This document shows, piece after piece, positions 7,219 through 15,240 of a stretch of 64,000 bases of DNA. Every line of letters begins with the position of its first letter. Within the stretch, counting starts at the first letter, position 1. The translations under genes and the position numbers were made by a program. The notes beneath the pieces are model-generated. The model saw only the letters and a list, made by a program, of their open reading frames with translations, was not told the origin of the DNA and did no database searches. Source of the DNA: Vallitalea guaymasensis (GTDB lineage: Bacteria; Bacillota; Clostridia; Lachnospirales; Vallitaleaceae); the NCBI RefSeq assembly GCF_018141425.1, contig NZ_CP058561.1, positions 930,001 through 994,000 on the forward strand, read 5' to 3'.

Positions 7219-8700
7219 TTATTTTTTACAACAAGTATTCTTATTATTACATAAGTTAAATGCTTGTTTTATGCTCGAATTAATACCTATTATTACTATA
7301 AAGATTTCTAATCTACCTAATAACATTCCTATCATTTCAATAAAAAGTGTCATATTGTTCGTTGTAGGTCCTGTTAATCCAATAGAAAGTCCAACTGTAC
7401 CGAGTGATGAGGCAAACTCAAACATTGCATCACTCAAGGAACAAGATGCGGTCAAAGTTATTAATAGTGAACCAATAACAAATATAACAATATAAAGAAA
7501 TATAAATCCAACCGTATCCGACTCCAAAGATTTATCAATAAAAGTCTTTCCTTGAGCTCGATAAAAATATGGGTTGCTTACTGTTCTTGATGCTGATAAT
7601 CTTTTTTTTATGTTTTCTCTCGTTATACGGTACATTAAATATACTCTGGTCAATTTCAAACCACCTGCTGTTGATCCTATTCCTCCACCAATTATCATAA
7701 GCAGTATCATCATTCCAATGCTAAATGCAGGCCATTGTACATAAGACATAGTTGAAAACCCACTTGTTGATAGTGCTGATACAATATTAAACACTGATAA
7801 TCTAAATCCTTTAGCAATACTAATATAAAGGCCAGAAGCAAGTGACCCTGCAACAAACGGAACTGTTATGAAAAGAAGAACAAACAAAAATCTAACTTCA
7901 CTTACCTTTGCCAGTCGCTTAAATTTTCTTTTTGAAAGTAATAATAATACTGCAAAATTAGTCGTTCCAATAATCATTAGAAATATAGTAACAGCTTCGA
8001 TTGCAATACTGTCATATGCCCCAATGCTATCATATTGTGTAGAAAACCCTCCTGTGGACAGTGCACACATGGCATGATTTACAGCATCAAATACTGACAT
8101 TCCAAAGATAACATAGACACTGGTTCCTATTAAGAGGTATGTCATATACATTAAAAAAATAGTTCTTGCTGTTCTTCCAAGATTAGGTACTAATTGATCT
8201 GAATGACCTTCTGCACTATACAAACTCATTGCCTGTTTTCCTTGAATTAACATTACCATCACCATTACAAATCCAAGACCACCACAATATTGCATAAAGC
8301 TTCTGTAAAATAAATATATTTTTGGTACTTCTCTAACATCCATTGTAGATAATCCAGTTGTTGTCCAACCACTTACTGATTCAAATAAAGCTTGTACAAA
8401 AGTCAGTTGTCCACCTAATACAAATGGTAATGCTCCAATAAAAAAACTATAGAGCCAAATAAACAAGACAGTAACACTACCTCTTTTTGTTGTAAATGCC
8501 TCATCATTATTGGAACTTTGTGTCACTGCACAAATAAATATCCCGAAAATAGCAGAGATTAAGGCTGGTATAAGAAATGCTGGAATATATTTCACATTTT
8601 CCGGATAAAATGGTAGTACTAATAAAGGTATTATGAGGAATAAACTAACTAATAATATTAACTTACCAATATCTCCAGAATGAATAACCATTTTTTTCAT
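7219..8700 (-). CDS. TrkH/KtrB-family potassium uptake channel subunit
   Basis: A 493-residue polytopic membrane protein, the ion-conducting subunit of a Trk/Ktr potassium transporter. Repeated pore-loop motifs of the superfamily are visible: VSGWTTTGLSTMD, CALSTGGFSTQYDS, SALSTSGFSTMSYVQW and SSLGTVGLSIGLTG. The start is set at the ATG at 8698-8700, after GGAAGGTG; a GTG at 8709 overlaps that ribosome site. It is the last gene of a tightly packed operon with two TrkA-type RCK proteins and a TPR protein. The KdpE/KdpD-like genes upstream make potassium or osmotic control likely. Confidence 0.93.
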   Translation of the reverse strand: MKKMVIHSGDIGKLILLVSLFLIIPLLVLPFYPENVKYIPAFLIPALISAIFGIFICAVTQSSNNDEAFTTKRGSVTVLFIWLYSFFIGALPFVLGGQLTFVQALFESVSGWTTTGLSTMDVREVPKIYLFYRSFMQYCGGLGFVMVMVMLIQGKQAMSLYSAEGHSDQLVPNLGRTARTIFLMYMTYLLIGTSVYVIFGMSVFDAVNHAMCALSTGGFSTQYDSIGAYDSIAIEAVTIFLMIIGTTNFAVLLLLSKRKFKRLAKVSEVRFLFVLLFITVPFVAGSLASGLYISIAKGFRLSVFNIVSALSTSGFSTMSYVQWPAFSIGMMILLMIIGGGIGSTAGGLKLTRVYLMYRITRENIKKRLSASRTVSNPYFYRAQGKTFIDKSLESDTVGFIFLYIVIFVIGSLLITLTASCSLSDAMFEFASSLGTVGLSIGLTGPTTNNMTLFIEMIGMLLGRLEIFIVIIGINSSIKQAFNLCNNKNTCCKK

Positions 8701-8705
8701 AGCAC

Positions 8706-9371
8706 TCACCTTCCTGTCAACTCTCTAATTGCTGATATATGATTTTCTTTAGATGAGATTAAAACGAGAATATCTCCAGATAAAAGTCTTGTATCTCCTC
8801 TTGGAACCATACTGCTTTCACCTCTCAAAATACAGCCGATAATGACTTCCTTGGGTAAATCAATTTCCCATATTTTCTTTCCTACACTTGGTGCTGACTG
8901 TAAAATTGGTACCTCAGCAATACTGATATTTCCCTGTCCTATAGGTAATACAGTAGCCATTTCATCCATAAATGCTTGTTGTTCAATAATTCCTGTAATT
9001 GTATTAATTGCACACACCACTGAATCAATCCCCATTTTATGAAAGAAATCTGTCTTTTTGGGATCATTCACTAATGATACTGTTTTCTTAATCCCAAATT
9101 TTTTCTTACATAATTGGCAGATTACAAGATTATCTTCATCATGCTGTGTGAGTGCTATTGCTATTTCATTTTCATATGCTTCCGCATCATCTAATACATA
9201 TGGTTTCGAACCATCCCCATGAATTACTTTTAACTGATTGTTTTCAGCAAGACTCATACAATCTGCATAATTCTCATTTATAATTGTTACGGAATATCCT
9301 CTGTTAATGAGTGAATTTGCTAAAGCTGTTGCTTTATGGAATCCACCTATTAGTAATACTTTATTTTTCAT
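8706..9371 (-). CDS. TrkA-type potassium channel regulatory protein with RCK-N and RCK-C domains
   Basis: A 221-residue cytosolic protein. The Rossmann (TrkA-N) part starts with VLLIGGFHKATALANSL and contains IHGDGSKPYVLDDA and VSLVNDPKKTDFF. A C-terminal TrkA-C domain spans about 135-221 (IAEVPILQSAPSVGKKIWEI, ending LSGDILVLISSKENH). Such subunits bind nucleotides and gate TrkH/KtrB. The nucleotide-binding glycine motif reads GGFHKA, which departs from the usual GxGxxG, unlike the companion gene. Its start overlaps the end of that gene by 11 bases and its stop precedes trkH by a few bases, so all three are co-translated. Confidence 0.9.
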   Translation of the reverse strand: MKNKVLLIGGFHKATALANSLINRGYSVTIINENYADCMSLAENNQLKVIHGDGSKPYVLDDAEAYENEIAIALTQHDEDNLVICQLCKKKFGIKKTVSLVNDPKKTDFFHKMGIDSVVCAINTITGIIEQQAFMDEMATVLPIGQGNISIAEVPILQSAPSVGKKIWEIDLPKEVIIGCILRGESSMVPRGDTRLLSGDILVLISSKENHISAIRELTGR

Positions 9372-9804
9372 CGTCTTCCTCCTTATCTAGAATACGACCA
9401 ACTTCACCTGCCGATAGCAAAGCCGGGAAAACGGTCTGAATATGACTCTCTTTATAAACACATTCCTTCTCAGGATCGTATAATCTCGCAATTACTTCCT
9501 TTATATTAAAAATACTTTTCATCATCTGTGCAATTAAAATGTTTATATTGTCATTATCTGTAACTGCTATTAGAACATCTGCTTTATTTATTTCTGCTTT
9601 TTTTAGTACTTTAATATCTGTTGCATCACCTTCCATTAACAAGCCGCTAAAAGATGGTGACAGCTTCCCAAAAGAATCCTTGTTTATATCTACAATAGTT
9701 ACATTTCTGTTTTTATTTGATAATGTATTGGCAATACTTGCTCCCAGTCTACCACAACCAATTATCACTATCTGATAGTCATCTTTTATATTATTCATTT
9801 TCAT
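9361..9804 (-). CDS. TrkA-N (RCK-N) domain protein, short form
   Basis: A 147-residue protein made of a single TrkA-N Rossmann domain: VIIGCGRLGASIANTLS (classic GxGxxG), VTIVDINKDSF and LLMEGDATDIKVLKKA. The TrkA-C domain is absent. Together with the longer neighbour it probably forms a mixed RCK ring on TrkH, with this subunit supplying the intact nucleotide-binding motif. It starts after AGGAGG and overlaps both neighbours. Division of labour between two TrkA proteins is inferred from motif quality. Confidence 0.88.
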   Translation of the reverse strand: MKMNNIKDDYQIVIIGCGRLGASIANTLSNKNRNVTIVDINKDSFGKLSPSFSGLLMEGDATDIKVLKKAEINKADVLIAVTDNDNINILIAQMMKSIFNIKEVIARLYDPEKECVYKESHIQTVFPALLSAGEVGRILDKEEDDEK

Positions 9805-10201
9805 GTGTATTCCTCCTTACTATATGCCCAATATTATTTTTGTCATATTCCACTGTGTATGGATTCTTCTCTTCCAAAACAGGGCAATCACTCTCATCAT
9901 AAGCACCAGTTCCCTTAGAGAAGAATGTTCCGAATACATTGAGATTAAGCCTTGCAGGCAGATAGGTCGGATCTAAATTCCAGGCCACTCTAAAATGCTT
10001 CATGGCTAAAAGATGATTTCCTCTTCTTTCTAAGAGCATCCCTAAAAGATTATGAGGCTCTGGCGCATGAGGTGAATTTTTCATTTCCTCTACAATCACT
10101 TTATAACAATCATCATATTGACCACTTTGTATTAAATCTCTTACTTGATTACATAAAGTTTGATGATTGGATTCACTTTTATTTTTGTTTTGTTGTGTCA
10201 T
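9791..10201 (-). CDS. TPR-repeat protein of the potassium operon
   Basis: A 136-residue protein with two to three tetratricopeptide-like helical pairs (QSGQYDDCYKVIVEEMKNSP, PHNLLGMLLERRGNHLLAMK, HFRVAWNLDPTYLPARLNL). The start at 10199-10201 follows GGAGGTG. It is the first gene of the trk operon, directly after the repeat-rich regulatory region, and overlaps the next gene. It may act as a scaffold or sensor partner; no catalytic motif is visible. Confidence 0.75.
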   Translation of the reverse strand: MTQQNKNKSESNHQTLCNQVRDLIQSGQYDDCYKVIVEEMKNSPHAPEPHNLLGMLLERRGNHLLAMKHFRVAWNLDPTYLPARLNLNVFGTFFSKGTGAYDESDCPVLEEKNPYTVEYDKNNIGHIVRRNTHENE

Positions 10202-10244
10202 AATGAACACCTCCTCTTATCTACTTATATTCTAATAGATAAGT

Positions 10245-10292
10245 TGTGAGTTTTGTGTGAGGATTCATTTATTCATGTGAGAATTGTGTGAG
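10245..10292 (-). promoter_or_regulatory. Tandem TGTGAG repeats: candidate KdpE-type response-regulator sites
   Basis: TGTGAG occurs four times, at 10245, 10256, 10276 and 10287: two pairs with 11-base spacing, 20 bases between the second and third copies. Paired direct repeats one helical turn apart are typical OmpR/KdpE-family sites. A TATAAG -10-like box follows on the minus strand with no proper -35, as expected for an activator-dependent promoter of the TPR-trkA-trkA-trkH operon. Confidence 0.6.
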
Positions 10293-10305
10293 ATTTTAAC
10301 ATAAA

Positions 10306-10334
10306 GAAACTGCCTTGTTTCCAAAGCAGTTTTC
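10306..10334 (-). terminator. Terminator after the response regulator gene
   Basis: AAACTGC and GCAGTTT pair around a 12-base loop and are followed on the minus strand by TTTCTTTAT. It overlaps the stop codon of the kdpE-like gene and separates it from the trk operon. Confidence 0.65.
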
Positions 10335-11031
10335 ATTCATCAACTAATCTATAACCTACTCCAACCTCAGTAATTATGTATCTTGGTTTAGCAGGTGTTT
10401 TCTCAATTTTTCTTCTAAGTCCAGCCATTAGAGCCCTAAGAACTTGTGTATCAGACCCATAATTCATACCCCATATTTCCTTTAATATACTTCCTGTTGT
10501 AATAACTTTTCCTGCATTTTTTGATAGTAAAGATAGCAAACTATATTCATTTGGTGTTAAATGAATTTCCTCCCCTCCGATAGAAACAAGACGGCTTTCA
10601 AAATCTATCATTAAATCGCCTACCTTAAAACATGTCTGTACTGTCTTAATCCCTTTTTTATACAAATGCCGAATTGCAACCCTGATTCTCGCTAATAGCT
10701 CTATTGCAGAAAAAGGTTTAGTAATATAGTCATCTGCTCCTGAATCAAGAGCTAGCACCTTTTCTTTATCTTGATCTCTAGCTGAAACGACAATAATTGG
10801 TGCTTCTGACCATTCTCGAACCTTTCCAATCACTTCAACTCCGTCATAATCTGGTAGTCCTAAATCTAAAATAATTAAATCAATTTTTTCCGTTACAAAG
10901 ATATTTAATGCATTTTGAGCATTAGCAGCACTAAATAATTTGTATCCTTCTTTCTCAATTGTATATTTTATAAATTTACGAATCTGAGGATCGTCCTCTA
11001 CAATTAAAATTGTTTCATTGTAATTACTCAT
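10333..11031 (-). CDS. KdpE-like OmpR-family response regulator
   Basis: A 232-residue regulator: receiver domain with acidic pocket (VEDDPQ) and phospho-Asp in LIILDLGLPDYDG (residue about 52), then a winged-helix trans_reg_C domain (IHLTPNEYSLLSLLSKNAGK, ending RYIITEVGVGYRLV). The C-terminal signature and pairing with a KdpD-type kinase point to KdpE. The ATG at 11029-11031 follows GGAGG and overlaps the kinase stop. No kdpFABC genes are present; the neighbouring trk operon with its TGTGAG repeats is the likely target. Confidence 0.88.
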   Translation of the reverse strand: MSNYNETILIVEDDPQIRKFIKYTIEKEGYKLFSAANAQNALNIFVTEKIDLIILDLGLPDYDGVEVIGKVREWSEAPIIVVSARDQDKEKVLALDSGADDYITKPFSAIELLARIRVAIRHLYKKGIKTVQTCFKVGDLMIDFESRLVSIGGEEIHLTPNEYSLLSLLSKNAGKVITTGSILKEIWGMNYGSDTQVLRALMAGLRRKIEKTPAKPRYIITEVGVGYRLVDE

Positions 11032-12550
11032 TTGTTTTTTCCTCCATTGGCAAGGTGAAACTAAAAACTGCTCCATTATTATTTTGTCTATTCTCAGCCT
11101 TTATAGTCCCTCCATGTGCCTGAACAATAGCTTCACATATACTAAGACCTAAACCTATACCATGTTTCACGTCTGTAATTCGGCAATTAGAAGTGTAAAA
11201 CATTTGAAATATATTAGGTAAATCTTTGTATGTAATTCCTTCCCCACTATCAATGACAGATACTTCTACTTCTTTTTTCGACTCTATTTCTATTACTTTA
11301 ATTCGAATTTCACTATTTACTTCTGAATGTTTCATAGCATTATCTATAAGATTTATTAATACTTGCATAATCAATTTTGCATCAACTGGTATCAAGATAA
11401 TCTTTTCAGGCAGATCCACTGTAATTTCAAAATCTAATGTTCTTCGTGAAAAATGTCCAATTGCACTTCCAATCAATTCTTCCAAAGCCTCAAACTGTTT
11501 GTTCAGAATCAATTTACCTTCTTGTAACTTAGTCAAATTCAATATATTCTCTACTAATGAACGTAGCCAATCAGCATCCTTGTATATGGCAGTTACTAAT
11601 TCAAATTCTTCTTCTTTTTCTTTTGTCATATCCATCAGTATTTCAGCCGTACCCATAATTCCAGATAATGGTGTTCTGATGTCATGAGAAATTGCTCGAA
11701 GTAAATTCCCACGATAACGTTCTTGAACCATCTCCTCTTTTGATTTGAGTCGTTGTTTCGATTCCATTAAACGATCCATTGCCAGAGCTGTACTTTCTAA
11801 CATAGTATGCAATAGTTTAATCTGTGAATCGTTTAGATTTTCAGATATTTCTTTCGGAATCCGAAGAATACCAAGTATCGTCTCCCTCCCATAGATTGGC
11901 CAATCACAAAATTCCTCATTCATATAGTATGCAGTTCGCAATTCTTCAATTCTATATTTAATTTGCATGACATCATCAACTTCTCTATAAATTTGTTTGT
12001 CTTTTGAAATTTGCTGAACAAATGATTTTTCAGGTACTCCATTCTCATCAAAGCAAAGAAATCCTATTTTATAAGAAAAGATTTCACTTATCGCTTCTGC
12101 TGTGATTTTTGCAATATCGTGCATATCGATTGCATCCGTTAAATGATTGGTAAGTTGGTATAAAGCTCTGGTTTCTGTTTCTTTTCTAGATGATTCAATA
12201 GCATTTTGCTTCACTCTGGATGTCAACGCACTCGTAATAACAGCTGTTACTGTCATAATAATGAATGTCATAATATATCCTGGATCATTAACCTGAAATG
12301 TAAAATAAGGTTCTGTAAATAGATAATTATAGGTAAACGTTGATGCTATAGATGATATAATTCCGTAAGAATATCCTGAAGTTAATCTAGCTGATAATAA
12401 TACAAATAATATATACACAATTACTATGTTGGTCTCAGAGAACTCTAATCTGTGAAATAGGTATCCTATCATAGAAGCTATTCCGAGAAATAAAGTTACT
12501 AAAAATAATGAAAATATTTTTCTATTCAAAGCATCTTTTTTCTGAATCAC
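11024..12550 (-). CDS. KdpD-type sensor histidine kinase lacking the KdpD/Usp domains
   Basis: A 508-residue membrane kinase. Four closely spaced transmembrane helices (about 13-105, DUF4118) lead into a GAF-like region, then HisKA with the phospho-His in RAISHDIRTPLSGIMG, and HATPase_c (LIDNAMKHSE; GIGLGLSICEAIV). The large cytosolic N-terminal KdpD and USP domains of the canonical protein are missing, as in many C-terminal-type KdpD kinases. I place the start at the GTG at 12548-12550, which has AAGGTGG at good spacing; earlier ATGs lack this. Overlap with the regulator gene indicates co-translation. Confidence 0.85.
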   Translation of the reverse strand: MIQKKDALNRKIFSLFLVTLFLGIASMIGYLFHRLEFSETNIVIVYILFVLLSARLTSGYSYGIISSIASTFTYNYLFTEPYFTFQVNDPGYIMTFIIMTVTAVITSALTSRVKQNAIESSRKETETRALYQLTNHLTDAIDMHDIAKITAEAISEIFSYKIGFLCFDENGVPEKSFVQQISKDKQIYREVDDVMQIKYRIEELRTAYYMNEEFCDWPIYGRETILGILRIPKEISENLNDSQIKLLHTMLESTALAMDRLMESKQRLKSKEEMVQERYRGNLLRAISHDIRTPLSGIMGTAEILMDMTKEKEEEFELVTAIYKDADWLRSLVENILNLTKLQEGKLILNKQFEALEELIGSAIGHFSRRTLDFEITVDLPEKIILIPVDAKLIMQVLINLIDNAMKHSEVNSEIRIKVIEIESKKEVEVSVIDSGEGITYKDLPNIFQMFYTSNCRITDVKHGIGLGLSICEAIVQAHGGTIKAENRQNNNGAVFSFTLPMEEKTNE

Positions 12551-13008
12551 AAACATCCACCTTCCGAATACAATTTTGTGCATCACCTTGTAACGTTTCA
12601 AATCATTTTTGCCTTATTGGTTGTGGTATAACTTTCCACGTTTTCTAAGTATTACCACGTACCCACTCACAATTAATTCCTTTATTACCTGATTCACTTT
12701 TAATTTACTACATAGTACTAAATCAGCTAAATCAATCCATTAACCTCAGTCTGATGATGATTAATTATTTTCATAATACTCATTTTTGCATTCATAAAAA
12801 AATCAAAATACTTTTTTGGCCACCTACAGTTTAAAATATAAACCATAATATCATAAGTTATATCTTAATTCAATAGATGTAAAAAATGTGAATAAATGAA
12901 AAACTAATATGCAAAATGTATATCATTTAACAGACTGGTACAAAATGCTACTTTTGCGGCATTTATAAATTTTGCAGTATTATTGAACTTTTATAAGCAA
13001 GGATTTAA
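12551..13008. other. Gene-free, AT-rich spacer before the integrase remnant
   Basis: No credible gene or promoter with consensus boxes is seen on either strand. The stretch looks like decayed DNA between the kinase gene and the 3' end of an integrase gene, compatible with loss of the front part of a recombinase gene. Confidence 0.4.
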
Positions 13009-13227
13009 TTGGAATTAATTACTTCAGATAGTATTAAATATCTTAGTAGAGTTGTTAATTATGAAATAGGTATCAACTTTAATTTTCATTCATTAAGGCA
13101 TACACATGCAACTATGCTTCTAGAAGCTGGAGCAAATATTAAAGATATTCAAGATAGATTAGGACATGCTAAACTCTCTACTACTATGGATACCTATTCA
13201 CATGTAACTAAAAAAATGAAAAAATAA
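13009..13227 (+). pseudogene. Tyrosine integrase, C-terminal remnant
   Basis: About 72 codons of a phage-type tyrosine recombinase: the HxxR box ([20 protein letters not shown]), then [17 protein letters not shown] with the second conserved His and the nucleophilic Tyr. The N-terminal DNA-binding domains and the first catalytic Arg are missing, and a stop codon immediately precedes the TTG. It lies 33 bases before repeat copy B, the usual position of an integrase next to its att site. It is presumably inactive. Confidence 0.8.
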
Positions 13228-13260
13228 ACTGTTGAGATATTTGAAAACACAATAAAATAA

Positions 13261-13336
13261 TTTGCCACCGACTAAGTACTGACGGTGGCATTAAGGTGGC
13301 AAATTAATTTTTTTATTTCTATAATGACTATAAACC
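13261..13336. repeat. Direct repeat copy B (possible attachment site)
   Basis: Second copy of the unit at 7089-7165, about 95 percent identical by eye with one single-base length difference. Here TGCCACCG and CGGTGGCA form a perfect 8-bp inverted pair, and TTTGCCACC/GGTGGCAAA a second overlapping one. It directly follows the integrase remnant and lies between convergent genes, so an attachment-site remnant and a bidirectional terminator are both possible. Confidence 0.6.
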
Positions 13337-13342
13337 CTGCAT

Positions 13343-14692
13343 TTATCGGTACAATTTACAAACAGTCTCCACATGAACAGTATGCGGAAACATATCCACA
13401 CACCTAACTCTCTCAACCTTATAACCTCTACTCAAAAACACTTCCAAATCCCTAACCAAAGAAGTTGGTTTACAACTAACATAAACAATCTGCTCCACGC
13501 CATAATCAATAATCTTATCAAGAGCCTTAGGATGAATACCATCTCTTGGTGGATCTAATACAATAATATCCGGTTTATCCGTAAGCTCATCAATAACCTT
13601 CAACACATCCCCAGCTATGAACTTACAATTACCAAGCCCATTCAACTTAGCATTCTCCTTAGCCGCCTCAACAGCTTCCTCAACAATCTCAACCCCTACA
13701 GCCTTCTTTGCAACAGGCGCTAACATCTGAGTAATAGTCCCCGTGCCACTATAGAGGTCAAATATAACCTTATCCCTAGTCTCACCAACATAATCCCTTA
13801 CTACAGAATACAGTTTCTCTGCACCTAGAGAATTAGTCTGAAAAAATGAAAAAGATGAAATACGAAATTCTAATCCAAGGAGTTTCTCAACAAAATAATC
13901 CCTGCCATACAGCTTTCTGATCTCGTCCACCTTAACTGCATCTGCTAGATTATCATTTATAGTATGCATTATAGATACTATTTTCCCATCCAGATTACAA
14001 TTATTCAACTCACCAACCCATTCACTAAGGTCAAAATCCATCTGAGAAGAAGTAACCAGATTAACAAGAATCTCTTGTGTATTAACAGCTTTCCTAACTA
14101 CCAAATATCTAAGATAACCTTCATGTGTTCTCTTATAATAATAAGGTATATCTCTCTCAGAAAAATAATCAAGAGTAGTCTTAAGTATCACATTAAAATC
14201 ATCACTAACTATCTTACAATCATCAACTGTAACAATATCATACAATGACGCTTTTCTATGCATACCTAATGCAAGAGGTCCATCCTTATACTCATCACCA
14301 AAGCTATACTCCATCTTATTACGGTAATTAAACTCCATAGGACTCTTAGTTATACCTTCATATTCATAATGGGTACCTAATGTATCTAATAACTCTAGAA
14401 CCTGTGATTCCTTCAACTTCAATTGCTCTTCATATGGTAAAGACTGATATAAACAGCCTCCGCATTTGCCAAATACCTTACATGGAGCTTCACCTTCCAT
14501 AGGTGATTTTTCTAATATATCTAATGCTCTAGCAACTATTTTATTTTTTCTTTTCTTAGTTACTACAGCTTTTATTTTCTGTCCTGGTATTACATTCTTG
14601 ACAATAACTTTCTCTGAATCTATATTTATAATTCCCTTATTAGGAAATTCAACTTTCTCAACAATACCTTCAATAATATCTTTCTTCTTCAT
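13343..14692 (-). CDS. rlmD: 23S rRNA (uracil-C5)-methyltransferase, RlmD/RlmCD family
   Basis: A 449-residue SAM-dependent enzyme that methylates uridine in 23S rRNA. A TRAM domain spans about 1-60, iron-sulfur cluster cysteines are in CKVFGKCGGCLYQS (about 72-85), the SAM-binding core is FDLYSGTGTITQMLAP, and the catalytic region is VLDPPRDGIHPKAL with the nucleophilic Cys in YVSCKPTSLVRDL. Full length for the family. Whether it modifies U1939, U747 or both cannot be read directly. Single gene, convergent with the integrase remnant. Confidence 0.9.
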   Translation of the reverse strand: MKKKDIIEGIVEKVEFPNKGIINIDSEKVIVKNVIPGQKIKAVVTKKRKNKIVARALDILEKSPMEGEAPCKVFGKCGGCLYQSLPYEEQLKLKESQVLELLDTLGTHYEYEGITKSPMEFNYRNKMEYSFGDEYKDGPLALGMHRKASLYDIVTVDDCKIVSDDFNVILKTTLDYFSERDIPYYYKRTHEGYLRYLVVRKAVNTQEILVNLVTSSQMDFDLSEWVGELNNCNLDGKIVSIMHTINDNLADAVKVDEIRKLYGRDYFVEKLLGLEFRISSFSFFQTNSLGAEKLYSVVRDYVGETRDKVIFDLYSGTGTITQMLAPVAKKAVGVEIVEEAVEAAKENAKLNGLGNCKFIAGDVLKVIDELTDKPDIIVLDPPRDGIHPKALDKIIDYGVEQIVYVSCKPTSLVRDLEVFLSRGYKVERVRCVDMFPHTVHVETVCKLYR

Positions 14693-14769
14693 ATAAGTCT
14701 CCTCAATAGTACCGTTATAATAATAATTACAGTATTTAATATACCGTTAACTCTTTATTGCTTAAAAAT

Positions 14770-14791
14770 AGCGGAGAATACTTTCTCCGCT
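14770..14791 (-). terminator. Terminator of the acidic membrane protein gene
   Basis: AGCGGAGAA and TTCTCCGCT form a 9-bp stem with a short loop, followed on the minus strand by ATTTTTAAG, 10 bases after the stop codon at 14802. Confidence 0.8.
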
Positions 14792-14801
14792 GTAATTCTT
14801 A

Positions 14802-15128
14802 CTATTCTTCAGATTGTGACTCTTCTACTGTTTCGTCTGAGCTGTAATTGTCACTTTCTTCATAATCCATATCTTCAAAATCTTCATCTTCGAATTCCTC
14901 AAATTCCTCGAAATCCTCTTCGTCTTCAAAATCTTCGAATTCATTTGGGGCTAGCAACTTGTATAATGCAAAAGCTCCTGCGGCAACTGTAACTACACCA
15001 AGTGCCACCCAAACCCATGTCTTGCTTTTATGTTCCTTGTCTTCCTTATCATTACCTTTAAACTTCTTTAGCAAGTCGTTTACCTGCATCATATTAAGGA
15101 ACTCTTCTTTGTTAAATTTCTCAATCAT
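14802..15128 (-). CDS. Small membrane protein with a highly acidic tail
   Basis: A 108-residue protein: a polar, Lys-rich N-terminus (about 1-38), one transmembrane helix (WVWVALGVVTVAAGAFALYK, about 39-58), then a tail almost entirely Glu, Asp and Phe. The layout predicts a single-pass protein with a strongly anionic tail, perhaps for ion or protein contact. Similar acidic one-helix proteins occur in Clostridia without assigned function. It lies downstream of the pcrA gene but is separated by 112 bases. Confidence 0.65.
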   Translation of the reverse strand: MIEKFNKEEFLNMMQVNDLLKKFKGNDKEDKEHKSKTWVWVALGVVTVAAGAFALYKLLAPNEFEDFEDEEDFEEFEEFEDEDFEDMDYEESDNYSSDETVEESQSEE

Positions 15129-15240
15129 ACTTACACCAACCCTTCTTTTGAATATTTTGTATAATTATACCATTATTCTTAGCATTTTTAAACCAATTTT
15201 ATTCTTATTTTCATTAAAATTTTATTAAACTCTTAATATT

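Noticed and set aside
7089-13336. Possible composite transposon
   Set aside because: The flanking repeats are short, noncoding and carry no transposase; an att-site or terminator-repeat reading fits better.
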